DNA of 64,000 nt from positions 186,001 to 250,000 of the forward strand of contig JAHNEJ010002918.1 in NCBI GenBank assembly GCA_022559845.1, given 5' to 3'. The position numbers were made by a program, and so were the translations under genes. The notes under the pieces were generated by a model that did not search any database, was not told the origin of the DNA, and saw only the letters and a list, made by a program, of their open reading frames with translations. This DNA comes from Amorphophallus konjac. Taxonomy: Eukaryota > Streptophyta > Magnoliopsida > Alismatales > Araceae. Positions 11,160 to 58,300 of this stretch are shown piece after piece; position 1 is the stretch's first letter; the number at the start of each line of letters is the position of its first letter.

Positions 11160-12290
11160 AATAAGGCCCTGTTTGATTCGGGGATAAAAAAGGGATATCT
11201 CCACTTCAACTCTATTGTCTGTTTGGTATGGCTAAAATTGACAAGAATAAGGGAGTCAAGGAGAATGATGTTATCTCAAAAAATAATATTAAGACCGAGG
11301 ATAAGTCATTCCACCTAAAAAGGTGGAATGACTTATCCTCACTTTCTTATCCCCGTTTTTCATTATCCATTCTTAATGATAATTAATCATATTAATGTTA
11401 AATAATATTATTAATGTTAATTAATTAAATCGATTAATTTTATTAGTGTTAATTAATAAATATATTATTTAATTATCATTAAATAATTAATTATAATGAT
11501 GCTACTTAATCTTATTCGTACTAATTATCTATATTAATTAATCTTATTAGTGCTACTAATCATGATAATTAATATTATTAGTGTTAATTAACAAATATAT
11601 TCTAATATTATTATCACATAATTAATTATTATGTTGCTACTTGATATTATTATGCTAATTAACACAAAAAATGCTAATTAATTATGTTAATTAATATTGT
11701 CAGTGCTAATTAGCAATATTAAATAATCTTATTAGTGCTAATTAACAATAATAATTAATTATGTTAAGTAATACTATTAGTGTTAATTAATAAATATATT
11801 AATTATTAATTAATACACAATTAATTATTATAGTGTTGTTTAATCTTATTATGATAATTAATGTTATTAGTGCTAATCAATTATACTAATTAATATTATT
11901 AGTACTAATTAATCATGTAAATTAATCTTATTTATACTAATTAATAAATGTATTATATATTTATCATTAAATAATTAATTATAGTCACTTTGTTGTTACT
12001 AATGAAGAGTTAATCATGTTAGAATTAATAATATTAGTGTTAATTATGATCATTAAGAATAAATATATTAAATAAAATTAATAATATTAATATTAATTAT
12101 GAACATTAAGAAAAAATATTAATACTAATCATAATTGATAAGAAAGATAGAGTAAGTTTTTTACACTTATTTTTGTTCATATTTTTATCTTTTATCAAAT
12201 AAATAATAAAAATATTATTATATTTATTTTTTTATAAATTAAATAAATATAAAAATAAATTAACTCGGAATGACTTATCTCTATGTTTCT
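11160..12290. repeat. AT-rich element or low-complexity block with TTAATTA/ATTAGTGCTAATTA repeats
   Basis: More than 1 kb of TAATTAAT-rich DNA with recurrent ATTAGTGTTAATTAA blocks. It begins near GGCCCTGTTTG, a common start of plant DNA elements. A perfect 20-bp hairpin lies near its left end, and GGAATGACTTATC recurs near 12267, so it may be one foldback-type element. Its ends could not be fixed. Confidence 0.5.
11297..11340. repeat. Perfect hairpin: 20-bp arms, AAAA loop
   Basis: The arm at 11297-11316 (GAGGATAAGTCATT...) is exactly complementary to 11321-11340, with four A residues between. Confidence 0.85.
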
Positions 12291-12349
12291 TAAAATATTT
12301 TCAAACATAATTAAACGAGTATAACAATTAAATTTCCAAGATTTTAGCA

Positions 12350-12366
12350 GTATATAGTATATACTA
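12350..12366 (+). promoter_or_regulatory. Candidate core promoter (TATA-like) of RPT4
   Basis: GTATATAGTATATAC lies about 160 bases upstream of the RPT4 ATG, followed by a CT/GA-rich leader. It is the best TATA-like match before the gene. The transcription start is not determined. Confidence 0.4.
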
Positions 12367-12525
12367 TGTACATGTAGGAAACCCAACGTAGGGGACGTAG
12401 AAAACCACTATTTGGTCTCGTTGTCTCTCTTTGCGTCCTTCGAAGGCAGAGAGGAAAGAAGAGAGAGGAGGAGACTTCCCCTCCAAGCTTCCCCCCCTCA
12501 GCGTGCTCCGGCGGCGGTTCCAGAG

Positions 12526-48436
<35,911 letters not shown>

Positions 48437-49970
48437 AAGTCTGATGGACAGCGGAGGATGATCAGACAGTGCAAGCTATTGCACCTGCCAACCCAACACC
48501 AGACATAAAAAGCAAGGGCCACAGCACACATCTTTGCGATGCCTGTTTATCTTTTATTATTATCATGTGGCTTAGGAGAAAAGTTTTTGCTGTGAATCTG
48601 GGGCAACATTCATATCCAAGGATCATTTCTGTTCATACTATGCCACTGCATCGTGATTTACCATCCGAATCTGCGTTGCTATTGAAGAATAGCGTTTATT
48701 TGCTTGGAGTATTGTACTTGCCTGATTGTTTTGAGTTATTCTCGCGACCCTCTGAATGTCATGGTAATTTGGAGTTGTTGGCCCATGGATCCTCAAGGTA
48801 TTGCAAAGCCTTAAACATGAAATAGTTATTAAACGCAAGTTTCAACATTTGATTCTAGAAGTTTTTTTATTAGCTGCAGGTTCCCTGGATTCCTCCTCCG
48901 GCTTGCTAATGGTGCATTTTTCTCTGACATTTTCATGAATCAACTACTACACTATTATTATTTCTTAGAAACGGTTTTGACGCAGTTGTCAAAACAATTT
49001 TTTCAGCCATACGGTGTGTGCTCTCTGATGTGCAGTTTGTCGCTAGACGACTATCTTAGCTATTGGCCAAGAATGTTTTTTTTTTTTTGACTTCCACTTT
49101 GTTCGATAGAGATCGGAGTAATCTGGTGATTGAGATATATTACTATTTCGGTCATCAAATACTCTGATTGATCCCAACTTCTGATTGATATCGTTGACAT
49201 GGGCATGCCATTTTTTTGTGTCAGGAGTCGATTATGCTGTTTGGAGATTTATTTCAGACAACATGAAGATTAATTTTGGCTTTCATTTAATCACATTGTA
49301 GCTTTCCTCCCACATGGAAATGTTACTTATGATGGCCTTCGACAACCGTCAGAACCTGCACTCATTTTCAATGGGCTTGCTTGCTTCTCCCAAGCATAAG
49401 CCGGGAAGTCTCCAAGTGGAGATTTAAGCCTGTAAAAAAAATCTTGGAGGCCCCCGGGGCAACTTAGGTTTGAAGGGGGTGTCAAGATGGACGCTCCGGT
49501 TTTCACTTATCAACAACCAATTACTTCCTTTTACTCGATTTCCATCAAATTCAAATATAAGATGATTAAAAAGGGACGGAAAAAAAGGGCTAAAAAATAA
49601 GATGGTTGACAAACTAATTAAAAGAAAAAAACATGTTTCTGGATTTTGAACATTGTTGTTTGGTAGTATAATTTATTTAATTAATCGATTGTGGGTGGTA
49701 AAAAGTTCTGATGACGACGACGAGATGTGGACGTGCAGTGTATGAAATATATATTCTAGAATAAAAGAAGTAATTTTGGAATATATATATATATATCTCT
49801 CTCTCTCATTGAAATGGATCTTCTTGTTGACGTGCATGGAAATGCATGGATTCCACGGCGTGGAATGTTTCGGAAGAACGAAATGCGAGTCCCTTTTCAA
49901 GAGTTTGAAGTTTAGGATCACAAAACCGTTTTTTTCTTGGCTGACCCAAAAGTATATAATGTAACTTAAA
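48437..49970 (+). other. RPT4 3' UTR and intergenic DNA
   Basis: The 3' UTR probably spans the first several hundred bases. No unambiguous polyadenylation signal could be fixed. The rest is AT-rich with no recognised gene or element; (AT)n followed by (CT)n lies near 49780-49810. Confidence 0.5.
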
Positions 49971-49977
49971 TCTATGC

Positions 49978-50390
49978 CGGCGCGATCGTCGGAGGCGATC
50001 GTTGCCAACTTCCTCGGCGGCCTCACCGCCCTCGACGCCAACAAGCCCATCATCGATCGGCTCCTCCGGGGCGATCCCCTTCCTCCTCGATCGAGACCTC
50101 CCAGGATGTCGCCGTCCCGTCCAACGCGCAGGCGAGGCAGGACGCCCTCCGCACCCTGTTCAACCTCTCCCCCGCGAACGCTCCCCCCACCTCGTCGACG
50201 CCGGTCTCATCACCGACCTCCTTCCGGAGGTGGGGGACATGGAGGTGGCGGAGGGGGTGCTCTCCGTGCTCAGCAATGTGGTCTCCATGCGTGGGGGAGC
50301 AGCGGAGGGCGCGCGGTGAGCCGCTCGGCGGAGGCGTTGTCTCCATGGGGGAGGGGCGGAGGGCGGAGGGCGGTGAGCCACTCTATCTAT
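49978..50390 (+). pseudogene. ARM-repeat (plant U-box/ARM family-like) gene fragment
   Basis: Very GC-rich coding-like DNA in AT-rich surroundings. Pieces in different frames resemble armadillo repeats of plant U-box/ARM proteins: VANFLGGLTALDANKPIIDR, GAIPFLLDRDLP, then a shift to PHLVDAGLITDLLPEV and VAEGVLSVLSNVV, ending near EGAR then a stop. Small deletions break the frame at least twice, and no U-box or promoter is visible. Likely a decayed gene piece or a fragment carried by a transposon. The exact parent is uncertain. Confidence 0.5.
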
Positions 50391-50629
50391 GTACACTTAC
50401 AAGAAATTATTAGACTCACACTTAGATTTATTTTCCTTTCTGATATATCATTATCAGAGTTGCGTTGTAACCAAGAAACATCAGATCCGAAGTCCAACTA
50501 TACAGCCTGCTGCATGCAATACAATACCGGTAAACATTTCCAACAGTTGAACTTAACGCAAAAACATTCTTATTTTATGGTTCCTATTGGTTTAAGCAGT
50601 AATTACTTGAGTTTGTTTACCATGTAAAT

Positions 50630-51420
50630 ATGTTTACTATGAGGATCCGAAAATAGATCCGAATTATCCAAAAACTTTTGAATTTCAATGTAATGTTCAT
50701 ATTTACGACGTGGATCCGAAAATAGATTTGAATTTGAACTTCTTGATTTAAGTTAATGTTTGCGTTTACTCAAAAAATTTTACATTTCAATATAATATTT
50801 GTATTTACTGTGTGGATCTAAAAAAATATCCGAATTTGAAGGTTTGGATTTAAATTGATATTTGTGTTTATTACGTGGATCCTGAAATATATTTGACTTA
50901 CCCAAAAACTTCTGGATTTAAGTGTGCTGTTGTGTTTACTGTGTGAAGCCAAAAACGGCTCCTTTAGACCCAAAAATACTAGATCCGGATATGTAAATTG
51001 GAATCCCTAGCCCGTTACATATATAAAAATATAGACATTAGGATATCGGGTCAATCAAGAAATTTAAATTCGGATTTGAGTCAGATGCGAGTGTTGGTAA
51101 AGTTAAGATGCTGTGTTTACCACGTGGATCCAAAAACAAATCCACTAGACCCGAAAATTGTGGATCCTTATATATGGTTAGATCTGAAAGTTTAAGGTCA
51201 GATTCAGGTCCGATGTGGGTGCTGGTATTGTTCAAGTCCAGATGTGTTCAACCCGTGGATACGAAAATAGATCCACTATACCCGAAAATTCCGGACCTGG
51301 ATATTCAAATTTGGATCTCCCTATACAGAAGAAATTAGAATTTTGGGTCCAGATGTGGATCCAAAAATTTAAGATCGGATCCATATCCAAAATGTCATTC
51401 ATCTCGGATTCAGATTGAAT
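50630..51420. repeat. Degenerate tandem repeat with GTGGATCCGAAAATAGATCC core
   Basis: The phrase TTTAC-ACGTGGATCCGAAAATAGATCCGA and variants recurs about every 85-120 bases, roughly seven times (near 50641, 50709, 50812, 50874, 50938, 51120, 51254), with CCAAAAACTT and AATTTGAA between. No coding potential. Confidence 0.65.
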
Positions 51421-52150
51421 TCTAATCTTGCTTTGACAGGTTGGGGCAAGTTATATTACCTTGAAAATTAGACAAAAAATGGAAAATCATTTTTTTGGCT
51501 TCGATCATCTTGCAATGAAATTCTAACTCTGTTTGCAAACTTGCTCAACTCTATTTGTTTAACTAATTGTGTGAGATGTTACTGTCTTCCCTTTTTGTTT
51601 TGCCCGTTAATCTTAATTCTTAAATCCAATCTTTTCTATGAAGTTCTGTCAAGTGGAGAAATAATTTTGAGAGCAATTGTTAGAGGATCCAATTTAATAA
51701 ATCTTGTAATAATATAAAGAGGTTTTACTAAGATAGGATAAAAATAACATAGATACTTCTCAAAAATAAATTCTTTAAAAGAGTACATCTGTAAAGATCT
51801 CTTTTTTTATATATATAAAAAAATCATATCCAATTATTTTGATCCTCACATGAATATATCACATAACAAAATTACACATTACTCTGATGGGATATGCATA
51901 GTAAAAATATCTCATATGAATAGTAAAAATATCTCTTTTTTAATGCTAAAATTTTATTTTTATTTGAATATATCACGTCACACGTCATTTAGTGATGATC
52001 GTGAGAGTCATTTATTTATTGTTTTTTAAAAAATGATTTCAATAATAACCCGAGTGTAATTAATATGAATGTTAACCCAAATCATTGACACTGTTTGGAT
52101 TACGTGTTGAAACTGAGTACCGTTCACACCCTGGGAAAATCGGTTTCTTC
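51421..52150. other. AT-rich intergenic DNA upstream of ENY2
   Basis: A short direct repeat (ATAGTAAAAATATCTC near 51898 and 51922) is the only structure seen. No gene recognised. Confidence 0.5.
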
Positions 52151-52158
52151 TCCCTCTG

Positions 52159-52165
52159 TATAAAA
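52159..52165 (+). promoter_or_regulatory. TATA box of ENY2
   Basis: TATAAAA in CTCTGTATAAAATGGACG, about 195 bases before the end of exon 1. A start near 52190 would give a GC-rich 5' UTR of about 165 bases. Confidence 0.6.
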
Positions 52166-52353
52166 TGGACGCCGCGGCTTCGTAGATTCGAGAGGCGACG
52201 AGCTGCTCGTTCCACCTGCTCTTCACTTGCGGCCGGTCGCGCTTGCCGGCCGTGGACAGCAATCTGAGATCCTCGGATTCCGACGAGTGGGGCAGCACCC
52301 CCACGAATCCTGGTCACTGCAGCAGCGCAAAGGCGGGGATTCTCCGGGCAGCC

Positions 52354-55300
52354 ATGTGAGTGGTAGACTGTTTTTCTTCCGCCTCGGTCTGCATCGCCCA
52401 CCGCCGTCGCCATCAGTGGCAGCTCCGCCGCCACTCAGTGTTGTCGGTTTCTGAATTCTATTCGGGTTGTCCTTTCTTTGTTGGGTTTCTGTGGCGCGGC
52501 TGCAGGAGGGCGTCGATCACGCGGCCGCCGACGCCGGACGCCGAGGACGAGGCGGCGGCGGCGGCGGGGAGGGAGCGCGGGGCGCCGGAGCCGACCCTGC
52601 AGGAGATCATCAACATCAAGGTGGGTTTTGATCTCCTCTAACTCCCCGGTAGTTCTGTTTCCCCTGGAAACGAGGTTAAAGTCGAGAGGTTGTGAATTTT
52701 TGGAGAGCGTCGAGGAGGAATTGCGTGGGGATTGCTATATGGGCTTCGGCTTTTGATGAGAATTCGTTCTTCGTTTGTTTTTCTGTGGACGCCTTTCCAT
52801 TGCGGCGTTTAGGGTTGGTTTTGATCTGTATGGTTTCGTCTGAAGGTGTTTTGTACTAGAAAATGGAATTTTACTTTAATTTAGCTGATCGGCGACGGTT
52901 TTCCGTGGTGATTTCGATGAGTTGTCCACCCCCTCCCCCCAGTTTTGTATTTGTTCGAGTGCCTGGTCGAATTTTTTGTGAATTTCATTTAAAAGATAGG
53001 ATCATAAGACTGTGTTTTCTTCTCTCGGTGGTATGACAGTTATTGTTGACTTCGGTACAAGCTAGGTCTTGATAGATTTATTTTGTTTTGTATAGGTGGA
53101 CTTTATCTGAGCTTAATCTAATAAAATTTTATTCTTACTCTGGAAAACCTCTATCCGTGAGTATGCTATATAATTTACCTGATAATAGATTATGCATGTG
53201 TTACTGCGAATGGATCATTGGTCAGATGAGGTGTTCTCATTTCATAGCTTTTGCTGATTATTGTTGTCTAGTTTATTGAAAGTGGTGAGAAGGAGAAACT
53301 GAAGGAGCTTTTGAGGGACAGGCTCATTGAATGCAGTTGGAGGGATGAAATGAAGGCTATTTGCAGGTAACTCTTCTCCCAGCACCATTTCTTTCCCTGT
53401 GTGTGCACTATTGCTTATTTACATGCTGATCAATGCTTTTCTATTTGCAGTTTTGTTCTATATGAAAGGTACTCATAGGGTTAATGGATGTAGAATTATA
53501 TGTATGGCTAATCGATATACTCCACCTTATCAATCTTGAACATATCTTCATATTAGGGCCTTGTTGTTGGTAACCTGCCTCTCAGACCGCTGTGCTAAAA
53601 GTTCTTGTTTTGTCGAAGAATGGATGTGCATTTAGTCGTGTTTCTTGTGCTCATCAATCTTTTGACATGTGCACATAGTTCAGTGTGTCATCAACCCCCA
53701 CCTGAAAAATGTGACTATTCATCATTTTCTGGATGACTGGGTAAATGGATGAGTACAGCTGGTCAATTTGATTACTAACAACTTCATAGTCTTCCTTCAG
53801 ATGTAACATTAAATGGCAATTTTCTCTTACAAAAACTTTAGTCGAAGTCTGTGGTTTGAAAATTTCCATGGAAAAACTGGCTGTAAGGATGTAGACTATT
53901 AGGATATTTAGAAATTGATGTAATATTTTTGCTTTGTTGAGGGGTAGTGTGGGTCACACCACCTTGTTGTGGACTGCTTTTTGTTGTATAGGGAATTTTG
54001 TGAACACATTGACTATACTTGTACACCCCTCTTTTACTTTTAATATTACAGTGGTACTACCCACTTTCAACAAAAGTTAGAAATTGATGTAAATTGTTCA
54101 TTCTTTGTGTTCACTGTTTAATTTATTTTTATCTGTAATTGAATATTGCTTCAATGGTTGCATTCTATGGAATAGTAAGTACATGAAATTTTATAATTCC
54201 TTCATTGGGACAAATGCTTTAATGTTTTCCTAAAAACATTTCCACCTGCTATTTTCTTTAGTCCCATTTTGTACAGGTATGAGAAAGCCTGCCTACTGAC
54301 TATTAGTTTTGCTGCACTTATATGTTGCCTGTTGATCATTAATAATTTAAGTTTTTCTGTGGCCAGGGCATATACCAGGAAGAAAGGAAGAAATAATGTT
54401 ACTGTTGATGATCTTATACATGTTATCACCCCAAAAGGCAGAGGTTGGTGTCGTGAACATTTTGTTATTTCTTCTCACTGCTTTTTAGTTACTGTATAGG
54501 CTTCATGAAAATTATTTTGAGAAGGAAATGCAGCGCATGATAATTTGCATCCATCATTGTGAGATATTCCCAGTCTTCTTGTTTGCTGGATTTCTTATGA
54601 ACATTGCAAGATATTCTCAGCCATCACGTCTTTTGTCGATGAACACTGGCCAACGTCTTTGAACTTAGGGATGAGATGCTCTTAATTGTTGCCTTTTTTA
54701 GAGTTGTATTTGAGAAATACACCTGTGTATTTTTTTTTGGTCATTGATAATGGATGATGAAAATTCAATGACCTAAACATTTGGAACATGGGGAAATTAA
54801 CAAGAAGAAAGAGGAAGCACGTGCAATATCTAACAAAGACATAAATTGGGAAGAAACACTGCAAAAAGAGTTGATTGACGTTTTAGTTTTCAAGTAGGGA
54901 GTCGCTTCTGTGTGGCAATACTAATTGACACTGGTCTCCTCCAGCACTCTCTCTCTCTCTCTCTACATATAAAACTCTGGCGTGTGGATGGCTTTAAGTT
55001 CTTGTCCATGCATGAACTATGGTCAAGGCTGGAGCACTTCAGGCATTTTCATTGGGAGAGATGAGAGGAGCAACAAGTGCAGGATTGCCAGATCCTAGCC
55101 TTTGGCAATTCCTCGTCTTTTATATTTTTGAAATCTTATCTCTGGTTAAGAATCAGAGGGACTGGGTCAGGAATGGTCCATCTGATTAGATTGATCTTGG
55201 GATGGAGTCAAGGATCAGATTAGATTGGATCTGCTAGGAAACCTAGTATCACCCAATTTGATCTGGGCTTGACCCAGTCAGATCCCACCTTGATCCCCAA

Positions 55301-58300
55301 CTCCTCAACTCTCAGGTTGGATTGCGTGTGTTGGGGCTATTTGGGAAATTGGGGGGAGGGGTGTTGGGGGCAGGTGTCAGTCCAGATCAGCTGATCTAGA
55401 TGGATTTTTCTGATTGGCCCCAGATAGGCTGATCCGGACTGAATCCTGCTAGCTGTTAGGGGTGCCCATCAGGGGCTTTGAGCTATGTATTGCTGGCCAT
55501 TCGTTGAGGGTTTTGAGAGCTAAGAGGCCTGATTTGACCTTCCCATGCCCATAACACCCTCGTTTGATAAGCATCTCAATATTTTATTTCTAAATAGAGC
55601 TTTTCTGTACTTAAGGTGAACATTCTTAGCTTATGATACAGTTTCCTATTCTCCCTTACTTTTTCATTCTTTTTTCTGGGGTAAAAGTAAGTATCCTGAT
55701 CAACCAAGGGTCAGGCAGAACCAGTCTGGTCAACCAACCAGGTTCAGCCCAGGGATGGCTGGATCTTGTTTTTGTGCCCAATCATAGGATGTTTGATTTT
55801 GAGCTGCCTAATCCTGATCTTGTGCTTAAGAACTTTGCAAATGTTTACTGGTTTAGCATAAGATTGTCTCTTGAACGTTGGACCATTTTGTTGATTCTTG
55901 CTGTAAGAGTTGTTTAGTGAGTAGTTTACATGCATGTTTATGTTCTATGCCAATTTGTATTGTAAAGACAAATCTTGGTTGACAGTATCTCTTTTTCATA
56001 TGTTGAGACTGCAAAGGATGAAACATTCTTTCATAAGCTTGATATTGTTTCTCTAAGTGACAATTGGTGTCTCTTAAAAAAAGGCCATCTTAACATTTGA
56101 ATGGGGACTGATGGGGGCAAATTAAAAACTTGTGTTAAATCTGTCATGGGCTCATTGGCTTGTGAGCTGTGCTCAAGCTCATTGAGTATCTAAACAAGCC
56201 AACCCTAAATGGCTATGTTAGATACTTGATCAGTCTGGCACGATATTGCTTGGGGTAGAGTTTGCAAATGCAGGGGTTAGGAGGACTCAGTATTAAAAGC
56301 ATCGGGGATTTCAATTTGGCTCTGTTGAGTAAATGGATTTGGAGACTTGACAACAAGGATGGTGGTCTATGGGCTACAGTCATCCACCAAAGGTATTACA
56401 GCAGGACAAGAGTGTGGGATCTGTCCAGTCACCCTCAGCATCGCACCTCTCATATCTGGAGGGCCATCTTGAAGAGTTTGGACATCATCAGGGCAGGGAC
56501 TAGAGTGAAGCTGGGGAATTGTCAGCAAGGTCTTCAAAACCGGTACCGGTTTCGGTACCAACCGGTGCTGGCTAGTACAGTACCAGTTCCTCACCTCCCT
56601 TCTTGGTTCCACCTCCCCCACATATGTTATGTTTATCCTATTAAAATCAATTAATTTTTTATGCAATTAACTTTTCTTATGAGGGGTATTGTATAAATAA
56701 CCAACACACTTTAAAAATTAGAACCAACCCCAATCGAGGTCGAGCCAGCTCAGGGCAAACTGCAAAGGTGATGGTGGCGAACACCATCGCCATTCTGGCC
56801 GGCTCCCACCGGTGCCATCCTTGCCCGATCCTGCCGGTGCCATCCTCACTTGATCCCACGGCTGCTGGACTCGCCTGACCCCACTGCTGCCGTACTCTCC
56901 TGAGCCCACCACTGCCGGAGTGGCCTGATCCCGCTGCCGCCGGAGGAGATGTGACTGCTCTTGCTCACAGACTGGTCAGTCCCACCATGTTCTCTCTCTT
57001 CCCCAACCCCTTCTCTCTCTCCCCCTTTTCCCTCTCTCAAGAGTCTGGAGGAGGCAGCCGTCCGATTTTTTTTATTTTTTAATGCCTGTACCAGCCGGTA
57101 CCATGGAAAATGGGAGCAACTGGACCGGCCAAGGCTGGTACTGGTATGAACCGGCCTCGTATGATACGTACCGGGCGGTATTGAATACCATGATGGTCAT
57201 AAATGTCTGTTCTGAGAAGACAGGTGGTGCACAGATAGGCTGCTCAAAGCTACTTCTCCTCAGCTGCATGCAATCTCATTGGAGCCATTGGCAGTACTGG
57301 CTCAGGCGTTCGAAGCTCAGCCAAGTGGGGGTATTTGGGCCCCCACATTTAGAAGACACCTGTGAGATGAAGAGCTTGAGCCGCTTGGGCATCTGCTCCT
57401 TTTGGTGGAAGAACACATGACACGATAAATGCAACTAAGGCAGATGTGTGGATTTGGACTTGGGGGAAAGATGACTGTTTCTCAGTCAATTCGACCTACA
57501 GGGTCATTGCAGATAGTGGGTTGCTCCATCCTTTGGCCAGGCAAGTTTGGGGGAACCAAAGAGTCCCCTTAAGGACAAGGTGCTCATGCGGTGGATGTCT
57601 CATGGGAGTCTGCCCACCCAAGACAGACTTGGCACCATTATGGGTGGTATTCAACCAATCTGTCCTAAGGGGAGGAGGATGAGAATATTGAGCATCTGTT
57701 GACTGGCTGTCAAGTTGCACAAAAGGTTTGGCTCCATGTCTTCAACAAAGTGCAGTTTGCCTTCCAACCTATAGAGAGTGTTCAGCAGTTGCTTAGGGAG
57801 GAAGAGGGGCTGGACCCTCAAAGGAGACACGCTTGTCTGGTGGCTTATCCTTCATGCCACATTCTTTGTTGGGGAGAGAGTCAGAGTTTGGGCCAATTTT
57901 CTGTGACGTAGATTCACGCAGTTCTCTGTGAGACACATCACCTTGATGTGGCTTTTGTACAGGGATGTTTTGTAAGCAGACAGAATAAACGTGTAAATCC
58001 CTATTTTCATTTTCAATGTAGATATTCAGTGGTACCACCCGCTTTCAAAAGAAATGTTAGATACTTGATCAAGTTCGACTGGCTTTGAGCTCAGTTAAAA
58101 TTGGTTGAGCTGAATCTAAGCAGGAAAGCACTTGGCTCTGTTTGGCTCAGCTCATTTGCATCCCTGGTTCCAGTCATCATTCAGATTCAATAAAGATTCA
58201 GGCTGATTCAACCTCAATGATAGAGATCTTAAAATGGTGTCATAAAATCACATTTCTATAATTCAGTATGATCCATCATCTCCTGTGCATGCCATAGAAT

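Noticed and set aside
12412..12525. In-frame upstream ATG extending RPT4 by 38 residues
   Set aside because: RPT4 proteins begin near MEGEDAARRR-type sequence; the extension is CT/GA-rich leader with no family match. Kept only as an alternative.
54269..54499. Open frame through ENY2 exon 4 with a hydrophobic N-terminal segment
   Set aside because: Only 54367-54443 matches ENY2; the rest is intron read through.
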